Positions 50,364-57,981 of a stretch of 64,000 nt of DNA are shown here, piece after piece; position 1 is the stretch's first letter; each line of letters opens with the position of its first letter. Both the position numbers and the translations under genes were made by a program. The notes beneath the pieces were generated by a model. That model searched no databases, was not told the DNA's origin, and saw only the letters and a list, made by a program, of their open reading frames with translations. Origin of the DNA: Aestuariibacter salexigens DSM 15300 (lineage in GTDB: Bacteria; Pseudomonadota; Gammaproteobacteria; Enterobacterales; Alteromonadaceae); assembly GCF_000429145.1 (NCBI RefSeq), contig NZ_AUBH01000007.1, positions 124,001 through 188,000 of the forward strand, read 5' to 3'.

Positions 50364-51089
50364 TTACCCACCCATCAGTGAATGCAGGTAGTCACATAGC
50401 GCCCGAGGTTGCTCAAGGGGTAACATGTGTGCCGAATCAGTAAATATTTTGCAACTGCTGTTTGGTATCAGACTGGCAGCCTGTTGCAATTTTTTAGGTG
50501 GAGCAATGAGGTCGTCCTCGGCTCCAATAAAATGAATTTTAAGCCCTTTATTCGCAGCTCGCGTTAAAACCGCCGTCATATCCGGCCGATGACTGGTGGC
50601 CTGTAAATGACACTGCAGAACATTACTCCCCAGGTCGACATCCATCGCCGTTACCACACCTGCGACATTATCGTCGTTGCGTCGACTGTCATGTACAAAG
50701 TTCTTAAGTCTGCGCGTCGTCATGCCCGGGTACTGGCCTTTTTTTATTACGTCTAGCAGCATTTCCCGCTGCTCACACTCAGTCTTACTCAGGCCCTGTG
50801 GTGCGTAACCAATCATAGTCACAGATGCAATGGCTCGCGCAGGCGCGTGGCGAAGATACTCTGCTGCAATGTATCCGCCCATTGAGTAACCCAGGAGATG
50901 CACAGGCTGCGAATGACGGGAAACTCTGTCATCACAAAGGCTTAACATGTCGTCCAGCGAATTAGCCCATTGCAGCGGAACGTATTCTCTCAACTCAAAA
51001 CTACCGTACTGCCAAAGCGGCAGCCAAACTCGCTCATCGCACTGTGTGCCAGGCATGAATACCACGGGTTGCGAAAAGAAATTAGACAT
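50364..51089 (-). CDS. Alpha/beta hydrolase (lipase/esterase-like)
   Basis: This 241-residue cytoplasmic hydrolase has the oxyanion region [14 protein letters not shown], the nucleophile elbow [15 protein letters not shown], a catalytic Asp in [11 protein letters not shown] and a His in [12 protein letters not shown]. The lid is small. The substrate is unknown. The ATG at 51089 is chosen over one at 51122, which would lie in the mutY promoter region and add 11 residues without homology support. It faces mutY divergently. Confidence 0.85.
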   Translation of the reverse strand: MSNFFSQPVVFMPGTQCDERVWLPLWQYGSFELREYVPLQWANSLDDMLSLCDDRVSRHSQPVHLLGYSMGGYIAAEYLRHAPARAIASVTMIGYAPQGLSKTECEQREMLLDVIKKGQYPGMTTRRLKNFVHDSRRNDDNVAGVVTAMDVDLGSNVLQCHLQATSHRPDMTAVLTRAANKGLKIHFIGAEDDLIAPPKKLQQAASLIPNSSCKIFTDSAHMLPLEQPRALCDYLHSLMGG

Positions 51090-51102
51090 TAGGGTTTTCA
51101 GT

Positions 51103-51133
51103 TTGACCTTTTGATGACGCAATTGAGTATGAT
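51103..51133 (+). promoter_or_regulatory. Sigma-70 promoter candidate for mutY
   Basis: TTGACC at 51103-51108 and TATGAT at 51128-51133 are strong individual elements, but the 19-base spacer is longer than ideal. The start of transcription would be near 51140, leaving a short leader before the mutY ATG at 51174. Confidence 0.5.
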
Positions 51134-51173
51134 CTACGGCCGTAGTTCAAGTAAAGCCGGAACACCAATAAGC

Positions 51174-52226
51174 ATGACAAAAGGTTTTGATTTCGCCAAC
51201 AATGTGTTGACCTGGTTTGATACCAATGGGCGTAAACACCTGCCGTGGCAACAACAAAAAACGGCCTACAAAGTGTGGGTGTCGGAAATCATGTTGCAGC
51301 AAACTCAGGTGACCACTGTCATCCCCTATTTTGAACGATTTATGCAGCGTTTTCCCGATGTCAACACGTTAGCGAATGCACCACTTGATGATGTGCTTCA
51401 TCACTGGACTGGCCTGGGATATTACGCCAGAGCTCGCAATCTGCATAAAGCGGCTATCACGATCCGCGATCAGCATAACGGACAATTTCCCACTACGTTT
51501 AACGATGTGGTTGCCCTGCCCGGTGTGGGACGTTCTACAGCTGGAGCGATATTAAGCCTGGCTAACAAGGCTCATCACGCCATTCTCGATGGCAATGTAA
51601 AAAGAGTGTTGGCGCGCTTTTATGCAATAGAAGGCTGGCCTGGAAATAAGAAGGTGGAGACTGCGTTATGGGAGGTCGCAGAGCAATTAACACCCAAACA
51701 GCGATGTGACGACTACAATCAGGCCATGATGGATCTTGGTTCAATGGTATGTACTCGCTCAAAACCTCGGTGCGATCAGTGCCCTTTGCAATCTTATTGT
51801 CTGGCTTATGCTCAAGGACGTTGGCAAGACTATCCGGGTAAAAAGCCAAAAAAGACATTACCCGTCCGCCAAACGACCTTATTGATACCTCTATGGCAGA
51901 GGCAGGTGCTGATGTATCAGCGACCAGCAAGTGGACTGTGGGGTGGGCTGTGGTCTTTTAATGAAGTAGAAGGAGAACAGGACGCCGAACGTCTGCTCCA
52001 TAATATAGGTGTTAATGACTGGCAAACGCAGCAACTGGAATCGTTTCGCCATACCTTTAGTCATTTTCATCTGGATATCACACCTTTCGTGTTGATACTG
52101 GGATACATGCCCGAAAATCGAGTCAGTGAGAAAAAAGAAATGTGGTATTCGCTGGACGAGCCGCAGCGTGTCGGATTAGCCGCACCGACCAAAAAGCTGC
52201 TCTCACAACTAAACCAATTGCTTTGA
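51174..52226 (+). CDS. mutY: Adenine DNA glycosylase MutY
   Basis: MutY removes adenine mispaired with 8-oxoguanine. The ATG at 51174 gives a 350-residue protein aligned with E. coli MutY. The catalytic residues are Glu38 ([10 protein letters not shown]) and Asp139 (AILDGNVKR). The helix-hairpin-helix is [13 protein letters not shown] at 115-127. The 4Fe-4S cysteines are 193, 200, 203 and 209 with the C-X6-C-X2-C-X5-C spacing. The C-terminal NUDIX-like domain checks for 8-oxoG. An in-frame ATG at 51111 lies within the promoter and is unlikely. Confidence 0.97.
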   Translation: MTKGFDFANNVLTWFDTNGRKHLPWQQQKTAYKVWVSEIMLQQTQVTTVIPYFERFMQRFPDVNTLANAPLDDVLHHWTGLGYYARARNLHKAAITIRDQHNGQFPTTFNDVVALPGVGRSTAGAILSLANKAHHAILDGNVKRVLARFYAIEGWPGNKKVETALWEVAEQLTPKQRCDDYNQAMMDLGSMVCTRSKPRCDQCPLQSYCLAYAQGRWQDYPGKKPKKTLPVRQTTLLIPLWQRQVLMYQRPASGLWGGLWSFNEVEGEQDAERLLHNIGVNDWQTQQLESFRHTFSHFHLDITPFVLILGYMPENRVSEKKEMWYSLDEPQRVGLAAPTKKLLSQLNQLL

Positions 52227-52230
52227 AACG

Positions 52231-52248
52231 GACTACTTAACAGTAGTC
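52231..52248. repeat. Perfect inverted repeat just after mutY
   Basis: GACTACT at 52231-52237 pairs with AGTAGTC at 52242-52248 around a 4-base loop. It has no T-run, so it is not a normal terminator. It sits between the mutY stop and the cupin start, possibly as an RNA-processing or stability element, or a boundary trace of an insertion. Confidence 0.35.
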
Positions 52249-52272
52249 AGGCTGCTGGAGTTGAGGGGTTCG

Positions 52273-52977
52273 ATGGAAATTAATGCTGATTTTGACAAGC
52301 GAGTGGTCGTTCACAGTGCATCGCAGGAGTGGTTAGCTTCTCCTATGCCGGGGGTGGATCGTCGTCCGCTCGATCGCATTGGTGAAGAGGTTGCAAGGGC
52401 AACAACTATCGTAAGATATGCGCCCGGTAGCGAGTTTTCTCCCCATGTACACACGGGAGGAGAAGAGTTCTTGGTGTTGGAAGGTGTATTTCAGGATGAG
52501 CACGGTGATTTTCCAACAGGCTCTTATATACGTAATCCTCCTCAATCAAAGCACAAACCAGGCTCTGAAAATGGTTGTGTGATTTTTGTAAAACTCTGGC
52601 AGTTTGATCTTGATGATCGGGTTCAGGTTCGCGCTCGCAGTGATTATATACCGCAAGTGCCACATCGTGACCAACCCGGTGTGTCCGTCACCCCACTGTT
52701 TCAGGATACCCGCGAGACCGTCACTATCCAGCACTGGGAGGAAAAGGCTGAAGTCACCCAGTCATTCCCGGGGGGCGTTGAACTATTGGTATTGGATGGC
52801 AGCATAAGAGACGGTAAAGATGTGCTTGTCAAACACAGCTGGTTACGTTTGCCAGCTGGAGCCACCCTTAACGCGGTCGCAGGAGATAAAGGTGCCCGTG
52901 TGTGGATGAAAGCGGGGCACCTTAACTATGTGCAGCGTGACATTAATAATCTGAATAGTCACGCTGCTAAACGCTAG
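52273..52977 (+). CDS. ChrR-like double-cupin protein
   Basis: This 234-residue protein has two cupin domains. The first contains FSPHVHTGGEEFLVLEGVFQDE, with His and Glu ligands typical of the metal-binding ChrR cupin; the second, with ELLVLDGSIRDG, has lost the histidines. ChrR is the anti-sigma factor that responds to singlet oxygen, but its N-terminal zinc-binding anti-sigma domain is absent here, so a regulatory role is unproved. GAGGGG lies 4 bases before the ATG. It ends 7 bases from the convergent yceI gene. Confidence 0.8.
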   Translation: MEINADFDKRVVVHSASQEWLASPMPGVDRRPLDRIGEEVARATTIVRYAPGSEFSPHVHTGGEEFLVLEGVFQDEHGDFPTGSYIRNPPQSKHKPGSENGCVIFVKLWQFDLDDRVQVRARSDYIPQVPHRDQPGVSVTPLFQDTRETVTIQHWEEKAEVTQSFPGGVELLVLDGSIRDGKDVLVKHSWLRLPAGATLNAVAGDKGARVWMKAGHLNYVQRDINNLNSHAAKR

Positions 52978-52984
52978 CATTGTT

Positions 52985-53551
52985 TTACTGCTTGATACCC
53001 TCAACATGCAAAGACAAGTAAACAGTCTGTGATGCGGGGCCCAGATCATAATCGATGCCATAGTCAGCGAGTTTGAACTGTGTTTCACCCATGAAGCCGG
53101 CACGGTATCCACCCCATGGATCTGCACCTTCACCGATTTTCTCAGCGTCGATCACTAACTCTTTGGTAATACCTCGCAGGGTGAAATCGCCGGTCACCTT
53201 CAAGTTATCACCGTTTTGCTCGATAGATTTACTCACGAAGGTTGCCTGTGGAAACTTATCTGTAGCCAGAAAGTCGTCGCTGCGCAGATGCTCATCGCGT
53301 TTGGTGTGATTAGAATCGAGGCTTGCAGTATTAATGGTCACAGAAATAGTGGCATTTTCTATATTGTTATCATCAAAAGAGAACTTGCCTTCGAAATCGT
53401 TAAACCTTCCGGTCAGCCACGAATACCCCAGATGCTGAACCTTAAAGTTAATTGACGCGTGAGCACCGCTCGTATCAATGACATAATCGGCGGCATGTGA
53501 AGCGAATGAAACGCTGGCAATTAATAATGCCGAGCTGAGCAATGTTTTCAT
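52985..53551 (-). CDS. yceI: YceI family periplasmic protein
   Basis: YceI proteins are periplasmic lipocalin-like barrels that bind isoprenoid lipids; in E. coli the gene is base-induced. The ATG at 53551 has AAGGAG 9 bases upstream and opens with the signal peptide MKTLLSSALLIASVSFASHA, so the longer open frame upstream is not used. The barrel motifs are IDTSGAHASINFKVQHLGYSW and GDFTLRGITKELVID, followed by WGGYRAGF. The mature protein is about 168 residues. Confidence 0.92.
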   Translation of the reverse strand: MKTLLSSALLIASVSFASHAADYVIDTSGAHASINFKVQHLGYSWLTGRFNDFEGKFSFDDNNIENATISVTINTASLDSNHTKRDEHLRSDDFLATDKFPQATFVSKSIEQNGDNLKVTGDFTLRGITKELVIDAEKIGEGADPWGGYRAGFMGETQFKLADYGIDYDLGPASQTVYLSLHVEGIKQ

Positions 53552-53621
53552 CGTATATAACTCCTTAAGTGATGCGAAATTCTGTGTCATTACGGGTATA
53601 ACCAGCATGTAGATTAGTTTG

Positions 53622-53636
53622 CGCGATTGCATCGCG
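53622..53636. repeat. Palindrome between divergent yceI and yggX
   Basis: CGCGATTGCATCGCG is a perfect 6+3+6 inverted repeat in the 196-base gap between yceI and yggX. It could be an operator for either gene, but it matches no regulator site I can name. Confidence 0.35.
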
Positions 53637-53747
53637 ATATTGCTGAAATGTGAAAGCATTGTTCGAATTTTCAGAATGAAGACATCATATTCACTTTTGA
53701 GAGTGTATATTGGTGATATCCCGCAACAAGATTAAGAGACGGTTAAC

Positions 53748-54020
53748 ATGAGTAGAAAAGTCTTTTGTGCGTACCTCAAGGAAGACGCCGACGGTTTGGA
53801 TTTCCAGTTATATCCGGGCGAGGTCGGTAAACGCATCTACGATAACATTTCCAAGCAAGCGTGGGCTGAATGGCAGAAAAAACAAACCATGCTTATCAAT
53901 GAAAAAAAGCTGAACATGATGCAGGCAGATGATCGGAAATTTCTGGAAACCCAAATGGTTGCCTTTCTGTTCGAAGGAAAAGAGCCAGAAATTGAAGGAT
54001 ATGTGCCACCCAGCGCGTAG
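53748..54020 (+). CDS. yggX: Fe(2+)-trafficking protein YggX
   Basis: YggX is a small protein linked to Fe-S cluster protection under oxidative stress. The 90-residue sequence has the family core [19 protein letters not shown] and [20 protein letters not shown], with the conserved Cys7. In many gammaproteobacteria it directly follows mutY; here two genes intervene. Confidence 0.96.
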   Translation: MSRKVFCAYLKEDADGLDFQLYPGEVGKRIYDNISKQAWAEWQKKQTMLINEKKLNMMQADDRKFLETQMVAFLFEGKEPEIEGYVPPSA

Positions 54021-54089
54021 TCTAATACGTCTAAATGGCGTGTTTTTGTACAGACGGACCTTTGCGAGTAAAAATAACCAGAAAAGTGG

Positions 54090-54118
54090 TTGACTTGGAT
54101 GGTCAGAATCCGTTTAAT
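54090..54118 (+). promoter_or_regulatory. Promoter of tRNA-Phe
   Basis: TTGACT at 54090-54095 and TTTAAT at 54113-54118 are separated by an ideal 17 bases. The discriminator that follows (ACGCACCC) is GC-rich, as in stringently controlled stable-RNA promoters. Confidence 0.75.
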
Positions 54119-54162
54119 ACGCACCCACGACGACGGGCAGCAGCCTCTAGTCAAAAGATTTC

Positions 54163-54238
54163 GCCCAGATAGCTCAGTTGGTAGAGCAGAGGATTGAAAA
54201 TCCTCGTGTCGGTGGTTCGATTCCGCCTCTGGGCACCA
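54163..54238 (+). tRNA. tRNA-Phe (GAA)
   Basis: The 76-base gene folds as a normal cloverleaf. The acceptor stem GCCCAGA pairs with TCTGGGC at the 3' end. The D arm contains AGCTCAGTTGGTAGAGC, and the anticodon stem GAGGA/TCCTC encloses loop TTGAAAA with anticodon GAA. The T arm contains GGTTCGATTCC. The CCA end is encoded. It reads UUC/UUU and is the only tRNA in the window. Confidence 0.98.
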
Positions 54239-54248
54239 TTAAACGAAA

Positions 54249-54274
54249 AACCTCGCCTGTTGGTGGGGTTTTTT
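54249..54274 (+). terminator. Terminator of tRNA-Phe, repeat copy 1
   Basis: A 9-bp stem with two G-T pairs (54249-54257 with 54262-54270, loop TGTT) is followed by a T-run at 54271-54274. The terminator and its downstream flank are repeated 179 bases further on. Confidence 0.85.
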
Positions 54275-54479
54275 GTTTTATACGCCAAGGCGGTTCTGCC
54301 TGTGGGGTGAACTGCGGTTCGCGAAGCGAACGAGAAGTGATAGGTAATCACTTCGAGAGCAGTGAACGACGCGCCGTGGATGGCGCGGCTGGCCCCCTGC
54401 ACCATGGAAGGTTTGATGCAAATTCACGACCTCGCCTCTTGGCGGGGTTTTTTGTTTTATACGCCAGGGCAGTTGCGCC
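54250..54479 (+). repeat. Direct repeat and multi-hairpin element after tRNA-Phe
   Basis: The 51-base segments 54250-54300 and 54429-54479 agree at 45 positions; each holds a terminator hairpin and the flank TTTTGTTTTATACGCCA. Between them are stem-loops at 54317-54331 (GTTCGC/GCGAAC), 54334-54354 (8 bp) and 54370-54387 (CGCGCC/GGCGCG). An outer stem, 54311-54315 with 54359-54363, encloses the first two. The whole looks like a structured intergenic repeat or the remains of a duplicated tRNA terminator. Confidence 0.6.
54429..54453 (+). terminator. Second terminator hairpin, repeat copy 2
   Basis: An 8-bp stem (54429-54436 with 54441-54448, loop TCTT) is followed by a T-run to 54453. It backs up the first tRNA terminator and lies 54 bases before the convergent peptidase gene. 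Confidence 0.8.
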
Positions 54480-54506
54480 GATGACCTGCTGTCACCGGCT
54501 CTATTA

Positions 54507-57200
54507 TCAATTTTTCGCGTGTGCAGCAGCCCTGAAAATGCTGTTAGTTAGCAGCACGTTCATCCCTTCCAAAAATGCTCTGCTGGTTGGGGACTGGGTA
54601 AAAGCGATAATCATTCCTTCTCCGACAGGCTGATGAATGAGTAACGGTTTGTAGGCCAGTTGCTTTTTGTTCTCTTCCCACAGGTAACCGCTGGCAAGAA
54701 GTTCATCCGCGCCAACAAACCAGGCCAGGTTTTTACCAGAGTCGAGCTTGATAGGGGTATAAATGTCGTTGCCATAGGCCAGCGTGACTAATCTCTCAGA
54801 GACCCCCGCTGTTAACCAGTGCTCCTGATCAACCTCGACATTGGCGAGCATGCCAGAGACAGAGTCAGGCGATGTCTCAGGTTCAACGGCAGCATTTACC
54901 AAATCTGACTTTTCGGTAAACAGGGTGCCTTCCACCCTATCACTCTTGTCGTCCGCGTTATCCTTTTTGTTTTCACCATCAGCTCTATACGCATATTCAC
55001 GCTTGATATCCAGCAGCCCAAAGTCCGCGTCTGTGGCGAATCGGTTCGCACGTCCAAGTGTCAGTAATACGCCGCCTTGCTGCATCCACCCTTTCAGATT
55101 CTTGGCTAATGCACTGCCTGACGAGCCGCTATAACTTCCCTCTGGCAGAATGATAACGTCATATTGACTTAAGTCGCTCGTTGCAAGCGTCGAGATAAGC
55201 ATAGCTGTCGTAGGGTAGTTAAGTTGATGCTCAATCACAAAGCGACTGTTGCCCGCGCTTAGCGAACTGGTGTCGCTGCCCCAGGCTATGGCTACTCTGG
55301 GCGCAGTCATGGTGACGGATCGGGGGCTGCCAAAGCTTGGTCCCTCGGTTACCCAAGAGGAATCAACGCCTTCTACCAAGGCACCAGTTTGTTGGGCTAA
55401 TTTCTCTATCGTTTTACTTAAATCGGCGTCATTGCTGCGCCGTTCTATGATCAGAGAGCCTGCCGGGTAGCGCTTTTGTTCGTTCAACGTGAAAGCTTCG
55501 TCCGCGCTTTTGAGTGTAATGCCAGCCCTCAATGCCGCGGTTAAAAAACGACCGGCAGCCATATCACCCCAGGCTACAACATACCCTACGGAAGCCTCCG
55601 GATTAACCACTTCGCCCTCAAGAGGGAGGTCTGCGGCGATAAACTCGCCTTGTACAGAGACTGCCCTGTCACAGGCAACGGTCTCGACATTAAACATCAT
55701 AGGCAATGACCAACCGGTCACATCATATATCTGGTCTCCCAGATTTCGAGCTCGTCTTCTTTCCTGCTCTTGTAAAAAGTCTGCGGCCATATCTACCTGG
55801 TCAGCAAAGGTGGTTGTCACATAGCGACCTCTTGGCTGGGCAGTATCGATAATAAAGCTGCCAGCTTCATAACTTTCAGAACACGCCTTGAATGATGAAC
55901 TGGCACGTTTTACATCGACGCCGTGTTCAGCCATTAATGTCGCCAGACGATGGGTCCCCTCACGGTTTTTCCGACCGGGCAGGATATAGGTTCTGGCATC
56001 GTTATCCTTGCCTTCTTCAATTGCATCCAGCTGATATTGATAGAAATCTTTCAGCAGCTTTTCTTTCATTCCCGCTGCGCCCTCGAGCGTGGAGATGGAT
56101 GCAACAAAATGGCGCTGCACGGTATCCCAATAGGTAAACAATTCTCCGTTACGTTTGAGAAACTTTTCGCCACGAGTTGAGCCCACTTCGTAAGTAGAAG
56201 CGGATGCACCATAAAAAGCCGGCCATGAATCGCCATAGCCTGGGTAAAATGCGTCATATACCTCACGTGTGAAAAAGTCAAAGCCAAAGCGATCGAAATG
56301 CGCGCCATTATTCCGTCCGATGGCATTCATGTTGGCGATTTGCGTGTCGGTCATGTGCGGATTGAATGGTCTGGCTGCCGGAGCAAAGTAGTAAGAACGA
56401 TCGCTGGACATTTCATGAAGATCGACCACTACCTGCGGTTTAAAGTGATTAAGCGCGGCAATTTTGCCTTTGGTTTCAGGCTGGGTAATGGCCAACCAGT
56501 CGCGGTTCATATCAAACAAGTAATGATTGGTGCGACCCCGAGGCCAGGGTTCGTTGTGTTCGACACTTAAGCGATCCGGACTATGTTCGATACCCACGTT
56601 ATCGTAGTAAAACGAGGTGAAGCGGGCTCTGCCGTCCGGGTTTTGTAGCGGATCTAAAAATACTACGGTATTGGCCAACACCTGTTTAGTTATCTCGTCA
56701 TCCTGTGCGGCAAGCAAATGGTAAGCGGTATACATGGCTGCATCTGTGCTACTGATTTCATTGCCATGCACTCCATATTGAAGCCAGACAAATGCGGGAC
56801 GCTGTCGAGCAATATCAGCAGCTTGCTGTTTATTGGTCTCACCTGGCTGTGTAAGTGCTTGAATATCTTCTGTAATGTCGTCAAGTGCAGCTAAATTTTC
56901 AGGTTTAGCAACCACCGCATAGATAAGGCTTCGTCCCTGCCAGCTTCTGGCATACTCGTTAATTTGAATTCTGTCCGGTGCAGCCTGCTGCAATGCGTCA
57001 AAGTAGCGCAACATGTCATGATGGGATGTTATCCGTTCGCCGACCTCGTAGCCCAGGACTTGTTTGAACGTTGGGATTGAAGCGTCATAAATTACCTCAG
57101 GCCATAGTGTTGCATTCTTCGGGTCGGCGTAGACCAAGGACGACGTCAGACTAATTATAAGCAAGGCAAAAATCGAACGGGTGAATTGAGTAAAATGCAT
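54507..57200 (-). CDS. M14 family zinc carboxypeptidase, secreted
   Basis: This exported peptidase of about 897 residues has a signal peptide (SIFALLIISLTSSLVYA). The M14 zinc ligands are His and Glu of YGVHGNEISS (about 145 and 148) and a His in VVDLHEMSSD (about 262). A catalytic Glu is likely in STYEVGSTRG. The C-terminal half contains VVAWGDMAAGRFLTAALRAG and IILPEGSYSGSSGSALAKNL, a glutamine-amidotransferase-like region seen in this M14 subgroup. It probably degrades peptides in the periplasm or outside the cell. The ATG at 57200 is chosen; 57230 is the alternative. Confidence 0.88.
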   Translation of the reverse strand: MHFTQFTRSIFALLIISLTSSLVYADPKNATLWPEVIYDASIPTFKQVLGYEVGERITSHHDMLRYFDALQQAAPDRIQINEYARSWQGRSLIYAVVAKPENLAALDDITEDIQALTQPGETNKQQAADIARQRPAFVWLQYGVHGNEISSTDAAMYTAYHLLAAQDDEITKQVLANTVVFLDPLQNPDGRARFTSFYYDNVGIEHSPDRLSVEHNEPWPRGRTNHYLFDMNRDWLAITQPETKGKIAALNHFKPQVVVDLHEMSSDRSYYFAPAARPFNPHMTDTQIANMNAIGRNNGAHFDRFGFDFFTREVYDAFYPGYGDSWPAFYGASASTYEVGSTRGEKFLKRNGELFTYWDTVQRHFVASISTLEGAAGMKEKLLKDFYQYQLDAIEEGKDNDARTYILPGRKNREGTHRLATLMAEHGVDVKRASSSFKACSESYEAGSFIIDTAQPRGRYVTTTFADQVDMAADFLQEQERRRARNLGDQIYDVTGWSLPMMFNVETVACDRAVSVQGEFIAADLPLEGEVVNPEASVGYVVAWGDMAAGRFLTAALRAGITLKSADEAFTLNEQKRYPAGSLIIERRSNDADLSKTIEKLAQQTGALVEGVDSSWVTEGPSFGSPRSVTMTAPRVAIAWGSDTSSLSAGNSRFVIEHQLNYPTTAMLISTLATSDLSQYDVIILPEGSYSGSSGSALAKNLKGWMQQGGVLLTLGRANRFATDADFGLLDIKREYAYRADGENKKDNADDKSDRVEGTLFTEKSDLVNAAVEPETSPDSVSGMLANVEVDQEHWLTAGVSERLVTLAYGNDIYTPIKLDSGKNLAWFVGADELLASGYLWEENKKQLAYKPLLIHQPVGEGMIIAFTQSPTSRAFLEGMNVLLTNSIFRAAAHAKN

Positions 57201-57321
57201 AAGCGAATCAATAGGCTGTTGGTTGTACATGTGACTTATTAGTAAATCATACTAATTGGCTTTGTTGTTAATGAACTGCCGGTATCGCAGGATTTTTTAT
57301 TCAGTTAACAGTGCAAGGTAG

Positions 57322-57795
57322 TTAAGTTAGTTTGTTCGCTAATATCACGCTTTCAGCGATCTCTAGTTGTACTTGCTGTCCATATCGTGCCGCCGGTAAG
57401 TAAGGTGCGAGTATCTCGATTGTTGTAGACGCTTGTTGATGATCGGGCTTGGTGTCGGGGTGAGGGTAGTAAATCCACACATCATGTCTGCTGTTGTCGA
57501 TGTAAATGCCACAGGCAGCAAACGAAAAATCCTCGATAATATCTTGGTACCAGTTTACGTTTCGAAAGGTATGATCTGGCTTGATTAGCTGAAAGCTCCA
57601 GGGACTGATATCGATATTCAATGTGCCGGGATAGCAATGGCAGAGATCAAGTCCCCTTTCTTTGAAAATGGGCAATTGTGGACGGATACTGCCCTGTGGA
57701 TAGGGACATCGATTGCCTTGCCCAGACGCAACCTGGTAGCCAGTTATTATCTTGCCGTCAAGTGTGATGATGTGCTGGGGGGTGTCGCGGTGCAT
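57322..57795 (-). CDS. Small protein resembling archaeal CTP-dependent riboflavin kinase (DUF120)
   Basis: This protein of about 157 residues is not a standard bacterial family. Numbering from the GTG at 57822, it has ITGYQVASGQGN (26-37), like the G-x-V-x-SG-x-G start of the archaeal RibK fold. HCYPGTLNIDIS (62-73) resembles the PY-x-GTLN magnesium site, with Thr67 and Asn69 conserved. STTIEILAPYLPAARYGQQVQLEI matches the RibK C-terminal strands. Archaeal RibK phosphorylates riboflavin with CTP, and whether this one does is unknown. ATG 57795 or GTG 57822 may be the start; neither has a clear ribosome-binding site. It lies upstream of, and co-directional with, the M14 gene. Confidence 0.5.
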   Translation of the reverse strand: MHRDTPQHIITLDGKIITGYQVASGQGNRCPYPQGSIRPQLPIFKERGLDLCHCYPGTLNIDISPWSFQLIKPDHTFRNVNWYQDIIEDFSFAACGIYIDNSRHDVWIYYPHPDTKPDHQQASTTIEILAPYLPAARYGQQVQLEIAESVILANKLT

Positions 57796-57934
57796 GAGAG
57801 TGTTATCGCCCGTTGTTTTCACTACTTTGGTGCATTCGCCGTTGTAATTCCAACAATCGTCGCAACGTTCTTGGCGGACAGCCCCTAATACAGTACTCTG
57901 CGGCGCGCGAAAAACGCTGGCGACCTCCTACGCT

Positions 57935-57940
57935 TTGACA
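57935..57940 (+). promoter_or_regulatory. -35 element upstream of the DUF5916 gene
   Basis: A perfect TTGACA lies 42 bases before the ATG at 57982. The -10 is uncertain: TTAATT at 57957-57962, 16 bases further on, is the best candidate but weak. Confidence 0.3.
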
Positions 57941-57981
57941 ACGTCAGCACACTACATTAATTACTAAGCTGTTGTTGCCCT

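Noticed and set aside
54151-54405. Minus-strand open frame through tRNA-Phe
   Set aside because: It reads the antisense of the tRNA and its terminator; such frames are a known annotation artefact.
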